A DNA stretch of 64,000 nt from CAZRCZ01 sp964598765. GTDB taxonomy: Bacteria > Sumerlaeota > Sumerlaeia > MVZB01 > JAJFLK01. The notes under the pieces are model-generated. The model did not search any database. It was not told where the DNA came from and saw nothing but the letters and a program-made list of their open reading frames with translations. The stretch is taken from NCBI GenBank assembly GCA_964598765.1, contig CAZRCZ010000014.1, positions 67,268 to 131,267 on the forward strand. Direction: 5' to 3'. Below are positions 59,727 to 64,000 of the stretch, in pieces. Position numbers and translations under genes: made by a program. Numbering within the stretch: the first letter of the stretch is position 1; the number at the start of each line of letters is the position of its first letter.

Positions 59727-59908
59727 CGAAGCGGAGAAAGACGAGTTCGCGAACAGAACTGGGAAACGAAGAAACATTGGCGACAACCGCAAGGAACTAG
59801 CGGCGCGCCGAAAACATCAAACTCGTCTTGCAAGCGGAAAGAGCATGGAGTTAATCTTTCCGTCCACGTTTCATACGGACATAGAGCGAGACTTTCAAAC
59901 CGAATCCC

Positions 59909-61708
59909 ATGGGCAAAACCCAAAGCAACGATCCGATTCTTGACCCCCTGTCGCTGACCGACCTCACGGTTCCGGTCAAGACAAGGGATGGGGATGGCCG
60001 CAAGGAGGCGATCCGGTTGGGCAAGGCGCTGGAAAATCGCGGCCTCGTGGACGACGACATGCTCAAGGCGGCCATGAACCGCATGGCGGACGAGAGCGCG
60101 CAAAGCCTCAAGCAGACGCTGGTGGAGATGAAGTTCGTCAGCGAGGAGGACATTCTGGACGCCGTCGCCGCCGACATGGGGATGAAGCGGATCAGTCTGG
60201 CCGACGTCCACTTCACCGAGGATTTGCTCGATCTGGTGGACCACGACGTCGTCAAGAAATATCAGGTGATTCCGGTCAAGGCGACCGAGGATGAAATTTG
60301 GCTGGCGCTCTCCGATCCCTCCAACGTCCGCGCGATTGACGACCTGAACCGGATTTTGGGGCGGCGGGTCATCGGGATGATCGCCAGCGAGGAGGAGATC
60401 GTTAAGGCGATCAAGCGGTATTACGAGGCCGAGGACTACAACGACCTTTACGAGGGAATGGCCGAAAGCGACGTTCCCGGCGGGACCAATAAATACGACG
60501 ACAACGCGCTGAGCCTCACGCCGGCCGCCGGCGCGGACGAGTCGCCGCTGGTGGTTCGCTTCGTGGACATGATGTTCAAGCAGGCCGTTCATGAGCGCGC
60601 CAGCGACATTCACATCGAGCCGACGCGCAACGGCGTGGACATTCGCATCCGCGTGGACGGCGTTCTCCAACTGATCCCTTCCCCGCCGCGCCAATGGCAA
60701 AACGCCATCATCGCGCGCCTCAAGGTTCTGGCCGGAATGGACATCGCCGAAAAGCGCATCCCGCTGGACGGACGCATCAAGCTCAACATGCCCGGCAAGA
60801 AACTCGATTTGCGCGTTTCCAGTCTGCCGACGATCTTCGGAGAATCCATCGTCATGCGTATTTTGGATCAGAGCAGTGTGATGATGGGATTGGAGGACGT
60901 CGGATTTTTGCCCGACACGATCCGCATCTTCAACCAACTCATCAAATCTCCGAATGGAATTATCCTCATGACGGGCCCGACCGGTTCGGGGAAAACGACG
61001 ACCCTTTACGCGGCGCTGGGATCGCTGAACACGCCGGAGCACAAGTTGATGACGCTGGAGGATCCGATCGAATACATGATCTCCGGCATCAATCAGGTTC
61101 AGATCAACGCGGAGATCGGATTGGATTTCCCGACCGGCTTGCGCTCCTTGCTCCGCCAATCGCCCGACGTGATTCTCGTCGGCGAAATCCGCGACAAGGA
61201 AACGGCGGAGAACGCGATTCGCGCCGCGCTCACCGGACACTTGGTCTTCTCCACGCTTCACACCAACGACGCGGCCAGCGCGACGGTCCGTCTGGCCGAC
61301 ATGGGCATCAAGCCTTATCTGGTCGCCAGTTCGCTTCAAGCGGTGATCGCGCAACGCTTGGTCCGGCGCGTGTGCTCCAACTGCAAACGCGGTTACACCC
61401 CGAAGCCGGAAGAAATCCAAAGTCTGGGTTACGAACCGGAGAAGTTTAAGGACGCGGAATTTTTCAAGGGGGCCGGATGCGAACGGTGCAACCATGTCGG
61501 GTATCGGGGACGGACGGCGATCCATGAAGTCTTGGTGGTGGATTCCGAAATCCGGAGGCGGATCATTCGGAGCGAAGCGGCGACGCGCCTGAAACGTTAC
61601 GCCATGTCGCAAGGCATGAGAACCCTGAAAATGGACGGCTGGGAGAAGGCGCTTCTTGGCCAGACGACCATCGAAGAAGTATTCAGCATCGTCGGGGGCG
61701 AGGACTAG
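59909..61708 (+). CDS. pilB: Type IV pilus assembly ATPase PilB (GspE family)
   Basis: 599 residues. N-terminal GspE-N domain (about 25-170), then the hexameric ATPase with Walker A MTGPTGSGKTTTLY (about 353-366), Asp box EDPIEYMI, Walker B VILVGEIRDKETAE, and His box GHLVFSTLHTND. The C-terminal zinc pair CSNCKRGY and CERCNHVGY is typical of PilB/GspE. It powers pilus extension or type II secretion at the inner membrane. ATG at 59909 has no strong Shine-Dalgarno. Followed 31 bp later by pilT. Confidence 0.95.
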   Translation: MGKTQSNDPILDPLSLTDLTVPVKTRDGDGRKEAIRLGKALENRGLVDDDMLKAAMNRMADESAQSLKQTLVEMKFVSEEDILDAVAADMGMKRISLADVHFTEDLLDLVDHDVVKKYQVIPVKATEDEIWLALSDPSNVRAIDDLNRILGRRVIGMIASEEEIVKAIKRYYEAEDYNDLYEGMAESDVPGGTNKYDDNALSLTPAAGADESPLVVRFVDMMFKQAVHERASDIHIEPTRNGVDIRIRVDGVLQLIPSPPRQWQNAIIARLKVLAGMDIAEKRIPLDGRIKLNMPGKKLDLRVSSLPTIFGESIVMRILDQSSVMMGLEDVGFLPDTIRIFNQLIKSPNGIILMTGPTGSGKTTTLYAALGSLNTPEHKLMTLEDPIEYMISGINQVQINAEIGLDFPTGLRSLLRQSPDVILVGEIRDKETAENAIRAALTGHLVFSTLHTNDAASATVRLADMGIKPYLVASSLQAVIAQRLVRRVCSNCKRGYTPKPEEIQSLGYEPEKFKDAEFFKGAGCERCNHVGYRGRTAIHEVLVVDSEIRRRIIRSEAATRLKRYAMSQGMRTLKMDGWEKALLGQTTIEEVFSIVGGED

Positions 61709-61739
61709 ACCCCGACCCATTTAAGATTAGGAGACAACC

Positions 61740-62864
61740 TTGGACATCAACGAAATGCTCAAGACCATGGTGGACCGCGACGCGGCCGACCTTCACATCC
61801 GCGTCGGCAAGCCGCCCTGCATCCGCCTTCACGGCGCATTCGAGCCGCTGGATTCGCGCGCGCTGACCCCCGAAGACACCGAACGGCTGATGAAGGAAAT
61901 CACGCCGCCCCGCTTCCAACAGCAACTTCAGGAGGACGGCTCGGCGGACTTCGCCTATGCCTTCAGCGAACAGGCGCGCTTCCGAACCAACGTCTTTCGC
62001 GGCATGGGAAACATCGGCATCGTCATGCGCTTGATCCCAACGCGCATTTTCACGTTTGAACAATTGGGTCTGCCCCACGCCTCGCTTGGGCCGGTCCTCC
62101 AAGCGCACCGCGGATTGGTCATCATCACCGGTCCGACCGGATCGGGCAAGACGACCTCTCTGGCCACGATGATGGATTGGATCAACTCCAATCGCGCCGT
62201 TCACATCATCACGATCGAAGACCCCATCGAATACACGCACAAACACAAGAAGGCCATCGTCAGCCAGCGGGAGGTCCACATTGACACGCCGTCCTTCGCG
62301 GCGGCATTGCGCGTGGCGTTGCGCCAAGACCCGGACGTGGTCCTCGTCGGCGAGATGCGCGACTTGGCGACGATGGAGGCGGCGATCACGGCGGCGGAAA
62401 CGGGACACTTAGTCTTTGCCACCCTGCACACGATGGGGGCGGCTTCGACCGTGGACCGCATCGTGGATGCCTTCCCGATGGCCCAACAGGAGCAGATTCG
62501 GACGGTTCTGAGCGTGGCGCTCAGTTGCATCATTTCGCAGACGCTCATTCCCCGCGCCGACGGCAAGGGGCGCGTGGCGGCCTACGAGGTCATGCACAAC
62601 ACTCCGGCCGTCGCCAACCTGATTCGCGAGCACAAGACCAACCGCATCACTTCCATCATTCAGACCAGCGGCAAACAGGGAATGTTCACGCTCGACGACC
62701 ATTTGTTCGCGCTCTATCGCAAGGGCATCATCACCGGCGAGGAAGCGATGCATCGCGCGCAGGATTACGGCGAGATGGAAAAGAAGATGCTGGCCGGAGG
62801 GATGGAAGAAGAGGAAGAGGCGACCGAGGAAGAAGGGGGCGAGGCTCCTTCGTCGGAGTATTAG
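61740..62864 (+). CDS. pilT: Type IV pilus retraction ATPase PilT
   Basis: 374 residues, TTG start with GGAG about 8 bases upstream. DLHIRVGKPPCIRLHGAF, Walker A ITGPTGSGKTTSLATM (about 125-140), EDPIEYTHKHKK, Walker B VVLVGEMRDLATMEAAITAA with the PilT-type AIRNLT-like position changed, GHLVFATLHTMGA, and no zinc motif, all as in PilT. It retracts pili in twitching motility. The Glu-rich tail (EEEEEATEEEGGEA) is unusual. Confidence 0.94.
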   Translation: MDINEMLKTMVDRDAADLHIRVGKPPCIRLHGAFEPLDSRALTPEDTERLMKEITPPRFQQQLQEDGSADFAYAFSEQARFRTNVFRGMGNIGIVMRLIPTRIFTFEQLGLPHASLGPVLQAHRGLVIITGPTGSGKTTSLATMMDWINSNRAVHIITIEDPIEYTHKHKKAIVSQREVHIDTPSFAAALRVALRQDPDVVLVGEMRDLATMEAAITAAETGHLVFATLHTMGAASTVDRIVDAFPMAQQEQIRTVLSVALSCIISQTLIPRADGKGRVAAYEVMHNTPAVANLIREHKTNRITSIIQTSGKQGMFTLDDHLFALYRKGIITGEEAMHRAQDYGEMEKKMLAGGMEEEEEATEEEGGEAPSSEY

Positions 62865-62921
62865 GGGTAATGACAAAGCTGATTCCTTGCAGGCATTCCT
62901 AGAATCGGCGGAGCAACGATC

Positions 62922-64000
62922 ATGGGCAAAAAATTCAAATTCGGTGGCGGCGATTCGGGAATTCGCACGCCTCCTCCCCAGCCCCCTCCTCCCACTAAAC
63001 CCCCGGGACCCCCCAAGCTGGCGTTTAAGGCTCCCAAGATCAACGTCGCGGAAGGGGAACAGGCCGCGCGTGTGCCGTCGCCCCAGACCGCCGAGATGGA
63101 GCCGGGCTTTTACTCGATTGCCGACACGACCAAGCTCGACGAGGAGATCAACCGTCGGCTGGCGACCAGCGAGGAGAGCGCCGCCAAGTATTCCAAGCCG
63201 ATCATCGAATTGGAAAACGTCGCGGCGGTGGACGAGAATTATCTTCGCGTTCTTGCCGAACAAACCGGTCTGCGGCTGATTAACATCAATGATCATTCCC
63301 GCCCGCCCAAGGAGCTAATCCGTCTCCTCACCGCCGAACAGGCCAAGCGTCTGACCGCCGTGCCGGTGTATCAACGCGAGGATGGCGTCGCAGTCATCGC
63401 CATCGCCGATCCCTCCAACACGACCGTCACCGACGACCTTCGGACCATCATCGAGCGGGAGATCGAGACGGTCATTGCCAAGGACGGGGACATCCGCGAG
63501 CGGATCGAGCAGTATTACGGATTGGGAGACGAGACGTTGGACGACATCGTCTCCAAGGTGGACGTGATCGAGGACGCGCCGCAACAACAGCAGGCAACCA
63601 AGGAAATTGACCTTTCGGACATGAATCAGATCGCCAACGCCGCGCCGGTGATCAAGTTGGTCAACGGATTGCTCATCAAGGCGATCAAGGAGCGCGCGAG
63701 CGACATTCACATCGAGCCGTTCCCCAACATCATCCGCATTCGCTATCGCGTGGACGGCGTTTTGCGGGAAATTCCCTCCCCTCCGCGCAACATGCTTCTG
63801 GGGATTGTTTCGCGCATCAAGGTCCTGAGCGGCATGAACATTTCCGAATCGCGCCTGCCGCAGGACGGTCGCATGAAGTTGCTGATGGAGGGGCGCGAGG
63901 TGGATTTGCGCGTCAGTTCCATGCCGACCGCCCACGGAGAAGCCATCGTCATGCGCATTCTCGACAAAAACATGATGATGATCGGCATCAGCCAGATCGG
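62922..64000 (+). CDS. Second PilB/GspE-like ATPase, 3' end outside the window
   Basis: 359 codons are visible; the frame runs off the end, so the Walker A part is not seen. A Pro-rich N-terminus (PPPQPPPPTKPPGPP, about 18-32) is followed by a GspE-N domain (about 80-190) and ERASDIHIEPFPNIIRIRYR, SPPRNMLLGIVSRIKVLSGM and GEAIVMRILDK of the ATPase N-terminal part. The ATG at 62922 has GGAG about 8 bases upstream. It is a paralogue of the pilB at 59909; the Pro-rich start differs. It may serve a second pilus or secretion system. Confidence 0.9.
   Translation, partial: MGKKFKFGGGDSGIRTPPPQPPPPTKPPGPPKLAFKAPKINVAEGEQAARVPSPQTAEMEPGFYSIADTTKLDEEINRRLATSEESAAKYSKPIIELENVAAVDENYLRVLAEQTGLRLININDHSRPPKELIRLLTAEQAKRLTAVPVYQREDGVAVIAIADPSNTTVTDDLRTIIEREIETVIAKDGDIRERIEQYYGLGDETLDDIVSKVDVIEDAPQQQQATKEIDLSDMNQIANAAPVIKLVNGLLIKAIKERASDIHIEPFPNIIRIRYRVDGVLREIPSPPRNMLLGIVSRIKVLSGMNISESRLPQDGRMKLLMEGREVDLRVSSMPTAHGEAIVMRILDKNMMMIGISQI

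Noticed and set aside
59720..61720. Very long open frame (over 600 codons) antisense to pilB, with similar ones opposite rplF-rpsE (43459-45378) and the di-haem cytochrome gene (14111-15532)
   Set aside because: They are mirror frames of GC-rich genes with strong codon bias. The translations are Arg/His/Asp-rich without motifs, and the opposite strand encodes well-known proteins.

Overview
The window is a 64 kb metagenome-like scaffold (one 10-N gap at 35360-35369) from a Gram-negative bacterium. Outer-membrane proteins (TolC family, a beta-barrel C-terminus), type IV pilus ATPases and a GspG/PilA-like prepilin support the Gram-negative call. No rRNA is present, so taxonomy is inferred. Three adjacent BMC-P vertex genes, the prepilin style, and dispersed palindromes that I recall from PVC-type genomes suggest a PVC-adjacent or candidate-phylum lineage such as Verrucomicrobiota, Planctomycetota, Sumerlaeota or Hydrogenedentota. 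This placement is not certain.

Layout. 1-6 kb: beta-barrel C-terminus, xylulokinase, LPS-type sugar acetyltransferase, sulfotransferase-like protein, TolC-family lipoprotein. 6-7.5 kb: a less GC-rich pair, an orphan minimal nucleotidyltransferase and a two-TM protein. 7.5-11.5 kb: cmk-plsC and a translationally coupled pyrD-pyrF-pyrE run. 11.6-19.3 kb, all minus strand: an ArnT-like membrane glycosyltransferase fused to a phosphoesterase-like domain without its metal ligands, a di-haem cytochrome c, a sulfotransferase, three BMC-P genes, accD and a decayed insertion sequence. 19.3-22.6 kb: a compact operon of NtrC-type regulator, Rieske ferredoxin, COG0523 GTPase and a small membrane protein. 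22.9-24.2 kb: prepilin and tRNA-Gln. 24.4-32 kb: nitronate monooxygenase, secreted ASP-box protein, thiolase-like protein without nucleophile, myo-inositol oxygenase, HupE/UreJ-like protein. 32.7-35.5 kb: FHA-GAF protein, metallo-beta-lactamase fold hydrolase and glycosyltransferase in a coupled run, then the assembly gap with the tail of a second glycosyltransferase gene.

36.2-52.5 kb is an essentially complete S10-spc-alpha ribosomal supercluster (rpsJ to rplQ with secY, adk, map, infA and rpoA), with a good sigma70-type promoter about 300 bp upstream of rpsJ. 52.7-59.6 kb holds a membrane TPR protein, a glycosyltransferase, acetate kinase and a cytochrome c/copper monooxygenase-like fusion. 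59.9-64 kb is pilB-pilT-pilB2, the last gene running off the window.

Non-coding DNA is rich in dispersed repeats of at least four kinds: inverted pairs of CACCACGGAGACACAGAG-type units, hairpins with a CCCGCGAT stem, GAGCCGCGACCG palindromes, and CTTGCT-type hexamer tracts. Several of them abut or run into gene ends, including the 5' end of cmk (no ATG/GTG/TTG available), the 5' end of the HupE-like gene, and the 3' end of the acetyltransferase gene. I found no CRISPR array, prophage or complete new defence system. The most unusual items are the pseudo-phosphoesterase fusion, the BMC-P triplet without other shell genes, the Rieske/GTPase operon, the bacterial MIOX and the collapsed tandem glycosyltransferase.
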